DNA of 64,000 nucleotides, from positions 84,447 to 148,446 of the forward strand of contig NZ_JAHLQJ010000015.1 of NCBI RefSeq assembly GCF_018919145.1. Reading direction: 5' to 3'. The position numbers and the translations under genes were made by a program. Shown here piece by piece: positions 45,866 to 53,707 of this stretch. Numbering within the stretch: position 1 is the first letter of the stretch; each line of letters starts with the position of its first letter. Origin of the DNA: Paenibacillus brevis. GTDB taxonomy: Bacteria; Bacillota; Bacilli; Paenibacillales; Paenibacillaceae. The notes beneath the pieces were generated by a model that did no database searches, was not told the DNA's origin, and saw only the letters and a list, made by a program, of their open reading frames with translations.

Positions 45866-46801
45866 ATGGAAGAAACGATAATTTCTCCGGGAAGCATGCA
45901 TCAGGAACCGGAGCACAAGACGAGGACGCGAAAGAAGCGGCTGACTAGCTTGAAGAAGTACATGTGGGGATATTTATTCCTTGTACCGGCTATCGCCATC
46001 TTCATCGTCTTCTTGTGGGTCCCGATCATCAAAGGGATGGTGTATAGCTTCTACAACATTGATTTTGTTAATGGCAATATCTTCGTAGGCATTGATAACT
46101 ATATTAAAATCCTCAATAACCCTGACCTGCTGCTTTCCGTCAGAAATACGCTGTATTACATGCTGCTGACGTTAATTATCGGATTCTGGGTTCCTATTGC
46201 CGCCTCCATCGCAATTTCTGAATTGAAATTGTTCCAGGGCTTTGCCCGGATCGCAGCATATCTGCCTTACGTTGTGCCGGGCGTTGTACTATACGGCATG
46301 TGGCGCTGGATGTATGATCCGGTTGGTCCAATCAACGCCGTGCTTGGTTGGTTCGGAGCAGATCCGACCTCGTTCATCTCTGATGGCCGCTACTCGATGA
46401 TCGCGCTTGTCTTCATGGAGACGTGGCAGCAATTCGGCTCAGCCATGCTGATCTACCTGGCCGGGGTACTTAGCATTCCGCGCGACTGGTATGAAGCAGC
46501 CGAGATCGACGGTGCCGGCGTATGGAGCCGGATCAAGTATATTACGCTTCCGTCGATGCGCAGCCTGATTGTGCTTATGCTGATCTTGCAATTAATCGGT
46601 ACTTCCCAGGCCTATCAATCCCAACTAGCCATGCTGGATGGCGGGCCGAACAAAGCCACCTTGACTTATGCTCTCCTGACCGTCAAATATGCGTTTACCC
46701 AATTGGACTATGGTGCCGGTACGGCGCTGGGCGTGCTCATGTTCGTTGTGCTGAGCGTACTCGGAATTGTTCAATTCAAGCTGACGAAGGAGGACTACTA
46801 A
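45866..46801 (+). CDS. Sugar ABC permease, MalF/LacF-like
   Basis: A 311-residue CUT1 permease with a charged 35-residue N-terminus and six membrane segments (YLFLVPAIAIFIVFLWVPIIKG first). The coupling loop reads YEAAEIDGAGVWSRIKYITLPSM. It forms the channel with the next gene. The operon lacks an ATPase. It follows the YesN regulator gene, so import is probably induced by the two-component system. Confidence 0.92.
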   Translation: MEETIISPGSMHQEPEHKTRTRKKRLTSLKKYMWGYLFLVPAIAIFIVFLWVPIIKGMVYSFYNIDFVNGNIFVGIDNYIKILNNPDLLLSVRNTLYYMLLTLIIGFWVPIAASIAISELKLFQGFARIAAYLPYVVPGVVLYGMWRWMYDPVGPINAVLGWFGADPTSFISDGRYSMIALVFMETWQQFGSAMLIYLAGVLSIPRDWYEAAEIDGAGVWSRIKYITLPSMRSLIVLMLILQLIGTSQAYQSQLAMLDGGPNKATLTYALLTVKYAFTQLDYGAGTALGVLMFVVLSVLGIVQFKLTKEDY

Positions 46802-46802
46802 C

Positions 46803-47669
46803 ATGAAAGAAAGAGGCATCCTGTCGGCTTCGGATTTGCAGAAGCCACTGAATAAAGTTGTATACGGATTTATGGTTCTATGTATCGCCTTTATGTGTTT
46901 TACGATGCTGTACCCGATTGCCATGACGATGTTCAATGGACTGAAAAGCAATCAGGAGGTCAACACCTTCCCGCCGCGATTCTTCCCGACAGTCTGGCAT
47001 TGGGAGAATTTCTCCAAGGCATGGAATTATATTGAGCTGCCGATGTTTTTGAAGAATACGATGCTCATTTTCGTCGGTTCTCTTCTCGTTACTATTCTGG
47101 TACTAGGCTTGGCAGCCTTTAGTATTTCGCGGATCCGGGCTCCCTATAGCCGGGCGGTCTACTTCTTCATTCTGATGACGCTGTTCATTCCGGCTTCCAG
47201 CTATATGATTCCGAACTTCGTTAACCTTAAGGACTTAGGCCTGTTGAACTCGTATTGGGCGTTCTGGCTCCCTGCGGGCGCGAATGCGTTCTACTTTTTG
47301 CTGATGAAAAATTTCTTCGATGGTATCCATCCGGAAATATTCGAAGCGGCGCGGATTGACGGGGCATCAGAAGTAACCAGCTACCTGCGGATTGCGGTTC
47401 CGCTGTCGATTCCGATTTTTGCGACACTATCGATATTCATCTTTTCCTCCGCTTGGAATGACTGGTTCTGGCCATCGTTGGTCATGCATACCGAGGACAA
47501 ATATACGTTAGCTACCGCGGTCTATAAATATGTCATCAATGCAAGAAGCCTGGATAGCAGCGTTAAATTCGCACTGTTATTCATGGTCATGATTCCGCCG
47601 ATCTTTGTCTTTCTGGTGTTCCAGAAGTTCATCATGCGAAGTGTCAGTCTATCAGCGGTGAAGGGATAA
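46803..47669 (+). CDS. Sugar ABC permease, MalG/LacG-like
   Basis: A 288-residue CUT1 permease, one base after its partner, with the ribosome-binding site GAAGGAGGA inside the partner's last codons. Six membrane segments; coupling loop FEAARIDGASEVTSYLRIAVPL. The end MRSVSLSAVKG is typical of the family. It works with the MalF-like permease and the lipoprotein encoded next. Confidence 0.92.
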   Translation: MKERGILSASDLQKPLNKVVYGFMVLCIAFMCFTMLYPIAMTMFNGLKSNQEVNTFPPRFFPTVWHWENFSKAWNYIELPMFLKNTMLIFVGSLLVTILVLGLAAFSISRIRAPYSRAVYFFILMTLFIPASSYMIPNFVNLKDLGLLNSYWAFWLPAGANAFYFLLMKNFFDGIHPEIFEAARIDGASEVTSYLRIAVPLSIPIFATLSIFIFSSAWNDWFWPSLVMHTEDKYTLATAVYKYVINARSLDSSVKFALLFMVMIPPIFVFLVFQKFIMRSVSLSAVKG

Positions 47670-47792
47670 GCGTTTTCATAGATCGTAGCCTTGCACATGA
47701 TCGCCATATGAATACACATCGTCTAGTGAAGCAATCATCCTTAAGATAAAGATGTAATCAAGAACACATATTTGATGAAAAGGGGAGTATCC

Positions 47793-49247
47793 ATGCGCAA
47801 GTTTACTACTTTACTGATGTGTCTAATGCTGTTCGGCTCGCTGCTCGCCGGCTGTGGCGGCAACAAAAACAATGCGGCCAACAGCCCGGCGAATGATCCA
47901 GCCGTAAATTCAGGCGGAAACAGCAACAATTCGGCTCCGGAGCAATCCGCCGAGGAGGACATTACTCAGAAGAAGATTACGATCAAGGTTCACTATCCTC
48001 TGCCGGATGAGACCACGCTTCGTGATCAAGAAGACGATAAGATCGCACGGTTCCAAGCCAAGTACCCGAACGTAACGATCGTAAAGGATGATTGGCAATA
48101 CAGTGTCAATGAAATCGGCGTGAAGATGGCATCCAATGAAGCCCCTACCTTTTATAACACTTGGGCTACTGAAGCGAACTTCCTCGTAGAACGCGGTTGG
48201 GTTGCCGATATTACAGACCTGTGGAACAATTGGGAGTACAAGGATCAGATCAATCCGGTTCTGCAAAATCAATTCATTGTAGACGGCAAAGTGTTCGGGG
48301 TTACCCAGAACGGTTACATTACTTCCACGGTTGTAAACAAGAAGCTGCTGGAAGCAAAGGGCTTGGCTATGCCATCGCTGGATTGGACTTGGGATGATAT
48401 GTACAATGTTGCCAAGGATGCAGCGGACCCGAAGAAGGGCATTTCCGGTATCGCACCAATGGGTAAAGGGAATGAAGCAGGCTGGAACTGGACGAACTTC
48501 CTGTTCGAGGCTGGTGGTGAAATCGAGACAACTGTCGATGGTAAAGTAACAGCTGTATTCAACTCCGAAGCAGGTGTGAAGGCGCTGGACTTCTACAAGA
48601 AGCTGAGATGGGAAGCGAATGCGATCCCTCAAGACTGGGCGCTTGGATGGGGAGATGCGGTTAGTTCGTTCCAGCAAGGGCGGACAGCAATGGTTATTGC
48701 CGGAGCGTTCGACGTCATTCAAGCAGCTCTGAACGAGGGCGGCATGAAGCCTGAGGATGTAGTGGCTTATCCGATGCCGGCTGCCGAAGCAGGCGGCAAG
48801 CATTACGGGATCTTAGGTGGCAATTATCTTGTCATCAACCCGAACGCCACAAAAGATGAACAAGAAATGGCATTCCGTTATATCACATTCGATTACTTTA
48901 CCGATGATGCTCTGAAATCTGCCGAAGACACGATTCAGGCGCGTAAAGCGGAAGGCAAATACTATATTCCGACTCCGCTCGAATACTTTAGCGAAGATTC
49001 CGATTACGCTAAGAAAATACAAGCAATTTATGATAAGTATGACAATGTGTACAAATATGATCCAAACCTCTTTGGACTTCTGGAAGGTAAACCGGAAGCC
49101 CAATATGGAACACAGGACTTCTATGCTACGATGTCCAATGTAGTACAAGAATCCTTCTCCAAGAAAGGCACGGATTCGAAGAAACAGCTAGATGTAGCCG
49201 CACAATATGTGCAAGAGAACTACTTTGACAAGATCGAAGCAAAATAA
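47793..49247 (+). CDS. Sugar ABC transporter substrate-binding lipoprotein
   Basis: The lipobox ends at Cys21 (LLAGCGG), followed by an Asn/Ser-rich linker and an SBP_bac_1 domain (KITIKVHYPLPDETTLRDQE, WVADITDLWNNWEYKDQINP, SFQQGRTAMVIAGAF). The start at 47793 follows AAAAGGGGAG; the ATG at 47772 is upstream of that site. A 120-bp gap separates it from the permeases. Its nearness to the GH65 and pgmB genes suggests an alpha-glucosyl disaccharide or oligosaccharide ligand; that is inference. Confidence 0.9.
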   Translation: MRKFTTLLMCLMLFGSLLAGCGGNKNNAANSPANDPAVNSGGNSNNSAPEQSAEEDITQKKITIKVHYPLPDETTLRDQEDDKIARFQAKYPNVTIVKDDWQYSVNEIGVKMASNEAPTFYNTWATEANFLVERGWVADITDLWNNWEYKDQINPVLQNQFIVDGKVFGVTQNGYITSTVVNKKLLEAKGLAMPSLDWTWDDMYNVAKDAADPKKGISGIAPMGKGNEAGWNWTNFLFEAGGEIETTVDGKVTAVFNSEAGVKALDFYKKLRWEANAIPQDWALGWGDAVSSFQQGRTAMVIAGAFDVIQAALNEGGMKPEDVVAYPMPAAEAGGKHYGILGGNYLVINPNATKDEQEMAFRYITFDYFTDDALKSAEDTIQARKAEGKYYIPTPLEYFSEDSDYAKKIQAIYDKYDNVYKYDPNLFGLLEGKPEAQYGTQDFYATMSNVVQESFSKKGTDSKKQLDVAAQYVQENYFDKIEAK

Positions 49248-49265
49248 TCGGCGATAACGCAAACG

Positions 49266-49304
49266 AGGCTGCCCTAAGTCCATATATTGGACTCGGGGCA
49301 GCCT
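49266..49304 (+). terminator. Terminator after the binding-protein gene
   Basis: The outer arms AGGCTGCCC and GGGCAGCCT and inner AGTCCA/TGGACT form a long stem followed by TGTTGT. It ends the importer operon 19 bp after the stop. Confidence 0.8.
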
Positions 49305-49325
49305 TGTTGTACTTATGCAGGAAAG

Positions 49326-49553
49326 TGTGCAGTAGCAGTTATCAGGCAGAATCTCAGTTAGCACGTAGCAGGGGCAGCCGTGTGAAATGATCTCATGATC
49401 GCTGTTGTTCGCAGATTTCTTCAATTGGACTAAGTTCTAACGAGGGAGAAATCTGCTCGCAAAGGCGAACGCTAACGCTTCATCAGATTCATTTCACACT
49501 CTTGCCTGAACTACTTTGCTCTACAGGTTAACTAAAAAATACAGTTTGCACAT
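49326..49553. repeat. Palindromic repeat element, copy 3
   Basis: Same direction as copy 1. The arms GTGTGAAATGATCT (49380-49393) and AGATTCATTTCACAC (49485-49499) pair, although their sequence differs from the arms of copy 1. The core has ATCGCTGTTGTTCGCAG and GGAGAAATCTGCTCGCAAAG. The outer ends beyond the arms are poorly conserved. Confidence 0.8.
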
Positions 49554-49803
49554 GGCTGCGTTATAAACGGCAATGCAATCTGTTGCACAGCAATAAGCTT
49601 GACGACTCGGCATCAAATAGGATATTGCCTGCATGAATTGTGCTCCCAAATCATGATACTCCGGCTTTGCGCCGAACTTCGCTCGTCTTACTTGAACAAT
49701 TGGTTAGAACATCCTTCTCATAGGAGCAGTAACGTAGGATGTAGAAAACTCCTTGTGAACAATGACAAAGAATAACAAATTGAACAGATGAGTTGCCTCT
49801 GAG

Positions 49804-50036
49804 GAAACAAGTGTCAAAATGCATTAAAACTCCAAGTGTGTGGGCACATTTGAAGAAACAAGTGCTTAAAGGCATTAAAATCTCTTGGTGTGGGCGCGTG
49901 TGCTAAGAAATAAGTGGTTAAAAGCAATAAAATTATTAGTTCGCGGTCTCGGGCGGGGAAACAAGTGTCAAAGCGCAATAAAATTCTAGGAATGGGAGCC
50001 GTGTTGAGGGTGCTAATGCGGCGAAATCGAGTGCCG
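49804..50036. repeat. Tandem array of 51-52 bp units, locus 3
   Basis: Units start with AAACAAGTG at 49804, 49856, 49908 and 49959, and a partial one follows. Each has GGCATTAAAAT and a G-rich GTGTGGGCGCG part. This is the reverse complement of the arrays at 13151 and 41890. The 250 bp before it (49554-49803) show no gene or repeat that I recognise. Confidence 0.85.
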
Positions 50037-50058
50037 TATTTGCGAATAAACAAATGTT

Positions 50059-50093
50059 GAGGTCGTCCCGAAGCTGATCAGCAGGACGGCCTC
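50059..50093. other. Hairpin resembling an IS1182-type end
   Basis: GAGGTCGTCC and GGACGGCCTC pair around a 15-base loop containing GAAGCTGATC. The left arm resembles the GAGGGTGTCCCAAAAGT end found at the two other arrays. It lies 23 bp after the third array. Confidence 0.5.
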
Positions 50094-50276
50094 TTTCGCA
50101 TGCCAGCAGAATACGGTGCGCCTGGTGCTGTGTTGCATATTTACTTTTTATAATGCAGCATCCGGCGCCTTTTATGCCGGATGCGAGCCTGTATATGCAT
50201 ATCGAGGGATACGAGGATGCTGCCATATAGCTGCCTTATGGACAGCTATGTAAACTGCTAAGTGCACCGCGGCACA

Positions 50277-50475
50277 TGCAAAGCAGAGTTCAAGAGCCTG
50301 CGTAATATGGGTATAAGTGAGAAGGTTGCCGCAGAAGCGGAGCGGTCGCCTTTGTGAGCGGATTTCTCCCTTGTTATGGTTTATTTAATCAAAGAAATCC
50401 GCGAACAACAGCGATCGAAGGCAATCTTCACACGTTACCTCTGACACGCAGAATCAGTTGGTTTATAAGGCTCCT
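50277..50475. repeat. Palindromic repeat element, copy 4
   Basis: Same direction as copy 2. Arms GTGAGAAGGTTGCC (50317-50330) and GGCAATCTTCACAC pair with different bases from those in copies 1 and 3. The core reads GTGAGCGGATTTCTCCC and AAGAAATCCGCGAACAACAG. It abuts the last codon of hemL and may serve as its terminator. The stretch 50097-50276 before it is otherwise empty. Confidence 0.8.
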
Positions 50476-51786
50476 CTACTTTGCAATCTCCTTAAAGGAA
50501 GCTTCCGCCGCTTCAAGCGTGAAGTCTATATCCTCCTCCGTATGGGCTGTAGTAAGGAACCAGGCCTCATACTTGGATGGAGCGAGATTAACGCCCCGGT
50601 TCAGCATCGCCCGGAAGAAGGCGGCGAACATCTCGCCGTTCGTGTCCTGGGCTTCATCGTAATTGGTTACCGGATGATCGCAGAAATGCGTTGAGAAGGA
50701 GCCGCGGATCCGGTTGATTGTCAGGGGGATGCCGTATTGGCGGGCAAATCCGGTGAGGCCATCCGTCAGTTTGATCGTCAGGCGCTCCATTTCCTCATAC
50801 ACACCCGGTTGCTGAAGCACCTCCAGGCAGGCGATGCCTGCGGAAATGGAGGCAGGATTGCCCGCCATGGTTCCAGCCTGATAGGCCGGACCGAGTGGAG
50901 CAACCTGCTCCATCACTTCTTTGGTGCCGCCATACGCGCCAATCGGCAGACCGCCGCCGATGATCTTGCCCAGCGCGGTTAGGTCAGGCGCGATCGCTTC
51001 ATGATTGTCCAGTCCGGCGTAGGTCTGAGCCGAGCCGTAATGGAAGCGGAAGGCCGTAATGACCTCATCATAGATGACCAGCGCCCCATACTGGCGGCTC
51101 AAGCGGCAGAGGTCTTCCAGAAATCCCGGCTTCGGCATAACCATACCGAAGTTGCCGACGATGGGCTCTACCATGACTGCAGCCACATCGTCGCCCCATT
51201 TGTCCAAGGCCTCCTTGAGCGCTGGAGCATCATTGAACGGTACAGTAATGACTTCATGGGCAATGCTGGTCGGAATCCCGGCGCTGTCCGGAATACCAAG
51301 GGTGGACGGTCCCGAGCCTGCGGCGACAAGCACCAGATCAGAGTGGCCGTGGTAGCAGCCGGCGAATTTAATGATCTTGTTGCGTTTGGTATAGGCACGG
51401 GCAACACGGATCGTAGTCATAACGGCTTCTGTGCCGGAATTGACGAACCGAACCTTGTCCATGGACGGAATGGCTTGCTTCAGCATTTTAGCCATCTTGA
51501 TCTCCAGCTCAGTAGGTGTTCCGTAGAGTGTGCCGTTTGCCGCAGCTTCCTGAATGGCGCGGGTTACGTGGGGATGAGCATGGCCGGTAATGATCGGGCC
51601 ATAGGCTGCCAGGTAATCGACATAACGGTTATCATCCACATCCCAGAAATATGCTCCTTGGGCCCGCTTCATAAAGACAGGTGCCCCGCCGCCTACCGCT
51701 TTGAATGAACGGGAGGGGCTGTTGACACCGCCTACGATATGCTTCAAGGCTTCTTCATATAGCTGATCTGAGTGTACACGGTTCAT
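50476..51786 (-). CDS. hemL: Glutamate-1-semialdehyde 2,1-aminomutase
   Basis: A class III PLP aminotransferase that turns glutamate-1-semialdehyde into 5-aminolevulinate for haem synthesis. The PLP Lys274 lies in [19 protein letters not shown], with [15 protein letters not shown] and [10 protein letters not shown] for cofactor binding. It has 436 residues, normal for GSA aminomutases. The start at 51786 follows AAAGGAAG. It is apart from other hem genes and near bcp, as gsaB and ygaF are near each other in B. subtilis, so it may be the second, GsaB-type copy. Confidence 0.93.
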   Translation of the reverse strand: MNRVHSDQLYEEALKHIVGGVNSPSRSFKAVGGGAPVFMKRAQGAYFWDVDDNRYVDYLAAYGPIITGHAHPHVTRAIQEAAANGTLYGTPTELEIKMAKMLKQAIPSMDKVRFVNSGTEAVMTTIRVARAYTKRNKIIKFAGCYHGHSDLVLVAAGSGPSTLGIPDSAGIPTSIAHEVITVPFNDAPALKEALDKWGDDVAAVMVEPIVGNFGMVMPKPGFLEDLCRLSRQYGALVIYDEVITAFRFHYGSAQTYAGLDNHEAIAPDLTALGKIIGGGLPIGAYGGTKEVMEQVAPLGPAYQAGTMAGNPASISAGIACLEVLQQPGVYEEMERLTIKLTDGLTGFARQYGIPLTINRIRGSFSTHFCDHPVTNYDEAQDTNGEMFAAFFRAMLNRGVNLAPSKYEAWFLTTAHTEEDIDFTLEAAEASFKEIAK

Positions 51787-51852
51787 AAGAAATCTTCCTT
51801 TCAAAAATAGACTCGGACAGCTTGAATCCCGCTAAGGCGTGCTCCAAAAGAA

Positions 51853-51873
51853 ACCGGCCCTTTAGGGGCCGGT
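51853..51873 (-). terminator. Terminator after the LCP gene
   Basis: ACCGGCCC pairs with GGGCCGGT around a 5-base loop; on the minus strand it is followed by TTCTTTT. It separates the LCP gene from hemL. Confidence 0.8.
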
Positions 51874-51909
51874 AGAGCTGCCGATTAAGTCTTCGCTGCT
51901 GCCTCAAGG

Positions 51910-52974
51910 TTAATTTGTATTGCTGCCAGAACTATTGCTGCTGTTCGTATCGGTTGTCTTTGACTCCGGATCCGGAGCAGTGCCGTCATCTGGGGTTGTT
52001 TCGTCGACGGCAGGCTGGAGAGCCTTTTCGAACACTTCTTGCACGTATTCCTTCAGCTTATCTTCATCCCTAACCCCTAATACCTGTGCCCCGCCAACAC
52101 GCTTTTCCTCCAGCAGCTCCATCGGAGGGATTTGTTTGCTGGAGACCATGGAGCTGTCATATCCGACGGTGGCCAGCTTCCACATATCATTTACCGTCAG
52201 GTTGGTATCAATGTAAGGATTGATTTTTTCCAAAATAGAAGGCAGCTTCATGATCGAGGTGGTGGTCTTCAGCTTCTCGGCCACCGCCTTCAGGAAGTTG
52301 CGCTGGCGCTCGGTGCGGGTGAAGTCGGACATCGCGTCATGCCGGAAACGAACGTACTGTAATGCCGTGTTCCCGTCCAGATGCTGCTGACCTTCCTTCA
52401 GGTCGATATCATATTCATGATTGTCTGCCGCACTGGTGTACCGCATATTCTTCTCGACATAGAAATCCACGCCGCCAACGGCATCAACAAGCTCAATGAA
52501 GCCCTGGAAATCAGTGTAGACATAATATTGTATCGGAATCCCCAACAAGTCAGATACGGTAGCCATTGCTGTATTGGGACCATGGGTAATCGCCGCATTG
52601 ATCCGATCCGAGCCATGCTCTGGAATTTTAGCATAGGTATCGCGCATAATGGAGAACAGGTGTATTTGCTTGGCTACAGGATCGAGAGAAGCTACGAGCA
52701 TTGTATCGGAACGGGGGATTTCTCCCTTATCCAATCCGCGGGCATCGACTCCCATAAGCAGAATATTGACTCGTTCCTTTCCTTCCCATTTTGGCGGCTC
52801 CGGTATCTTGGTTTCTGTAGGTGTTACCTTATAGAAGGGCGACTCTTCACCCGTCTTTTGAAAATCGTCTACCTGGTTGTAAATTGAAGTAACGTAATAG
52901 GCCGCGAATGCGGCAAGTGCAACGAATACTCCAACCACTGACCAGAGAATCGCCCTTTTCGTTCGTTTTGTCAT
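51910..52974 (-). CDS. LytR-CpsA-Psr family cell-wall ligase
   Basis: An LCP protein that transfers wall teichoic acid or another anionic polymer from its lipid carrier to peptidoglycan. One N-terminal membrane helix (about residues 7-28) is followed by the LCP domain: ILLMGVDARG, RSDTMLVASLDP, FSIMRDTYAKIP, DRINAAITHG and YVRFRHDAMSDFTRTERQR carry the conserved Arg and Asp residues. The last 30 residues are Asp/Thr/Ser/Asn-rich and disordered. The start at 52974 follows GAAAGGACGAG; the frame is open further up without a site. It is divergent from bcp. Confidence 0.92.
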   Translation of the reverse strand: MTKRTKRAILWSVVGVFVALAAFAAYYVTSIYNQVDDFQKTGEESPFYKVTPTETKIPEPPKWEGKERVNILLMGVDARGLDKGEIPRSDTMLVASLDPVAKQIHLFSIMRDTYAKIPEHGSDRINAAITHGPNTAMATVSDLLGIPIQYYVYTDFQGFIELVDAVGGVDFYVEKNMRYTSAADNHEYDIDLKEGQQHLDGNTALQYVRFRHDAMSDFTRTERQRNFLKAVAEKLKTTTSIMKLPSILEKINPYIDTNLTVNDMWKLATVGYDSSMVSSKQIPPMELLEEKRVGGAQVLGVRDEDKLKEYVQEVFEKALQPAVDETTPDDGTAPDPESKTTDTNSSNSSGSNTN

Positions 52975-53068
52975 TTTGCTCGTCCTTTCAGCGGGAAACG
53001 ATGAAATCATGCCGATTGCCCTAAATAGTAAAAAAGTTACTCTTCATATCATTACATTATAATTTCTT

Positions 53069-53083
53069 TTATAATTACAATCA
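53069..53083. promoter_or_regulatory. Possible PerR-like box upstream of bcp
   Basis: TTATAATTACAATCA matches 11 of the 14 defined positions of the PerR consensus (TTATAATnATTATAA). It lies 45 bp before the peroxiredoxin start in an AT-rich divergent promoter region. Such AT-rich DNA gives chance matches, so this is weak. Confidence 0.35.
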
Positions 53084-53127
53084 ATTTATAAGAAGTTTAC
53101 AGTAATTTTGTCGAAGGAGAGAGCTAC

Positions 53128-53604
53128 ATGTCTGAAGCAGCATTTCAATTGAATGATCCGGTTCCTGATTTTCGTCTGCCGGTCAGCGGAGGGGAAGAAA
53201 TCTCATTAAGCGATTTTAGAGGAAAGAAAGTCGTTATTTATTTTTATCCGAAAAATATGACGCCGGCCTGTACCCAAGAGGCTTGCGATTTCAGGGACCG
53301 TACAAGGGAGCTTCATGCCCTGGGAGCAGTTGTGCTGGGAATCAGTACGGACCCGGTGCGTTTGCACGACCGTTTTCGTGAAAAGCAGAATTTGTCCTTT
53401 CCGCTATTGTCCGATGCTGATCATCGTGTCAGCGAGCTCTTCGGAGTATGGCAGTTGAAGAAGTTGTACGGGCGGGAATATGAAGGCATTGTTCGCTCGA
53501 CCTTTCTGATTGATGAAGAGGGGAGACTGATTAAGGAATGGCGGAAGGTGAGGGTGAAGGGGCACGTTGATGAGGTTGTCGAGGCGGTAAAGTCTCTCGG
53601 TTAA
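53128..53604 (+). CDS. bcp: Thiol peroxidase, Bcp/PrxQ peroxiredoxin
   Basis: A 158-residue thioredoxin-fold peroxidase that reduces H2O2 and organic peroxides. Peroxidatic Cys48 and resolving Cys53 are in TPACTQEACDFRD, the atypical two-Cys arrangement of PrxQ. Also seen are FRGKKVVIYFYPK and STFLIDEEGRL. The site GAAGGAGAGAG precedes its ATG. It corresponds to ygaF of B. subtilis and, as there, lies close to a GSA aminomutase gene. Confidence 0.94.
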   Translation: MSEAAFQLNDPVPDFRLPVSGGEEISLSDFRGKKVVIYFYPKNMTPACTQEACDFRDRTRELHALGAVVLGISTDPVRLHDRFREKQNLSFPLLSDADHRVSELFGVWQLKKLYGREYEGIVRSTFLIDEEGRLIKEWRKVRVKGHVDEVVEAVKSLG

Positions 53605-53707
53605 AGAGGTTGTTCAAAAAGTAAATTGAGGATTCTATTTTCTTCATTGCATTCATACAATCTACCAGAAAGTCAAACTATTGATATAAACGGTGGAGGA
53701 TGAACGC

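Noticed and set aside
47676..47691. cre site between the second permease and the lipoprotein gene (AAGCGTTTTCA)
   Set aside because: Only the right half agrees with the consensus; the TGNAA half is missing.
49804..50036. CRISPR array
   Set aside because: Units are diverged along their whole length and lie end to end; there are no identical repeats with unique spacers and no cas genes.
53608..53622. GGTTGTTCAAAAAGT after bcp as an insertion-sequence end
   Set aside because: It resembles IS tips, and the dyad at 42171-42205 is similar, but no partner end or transposase is nearby, so a single 15-mer is not enough.
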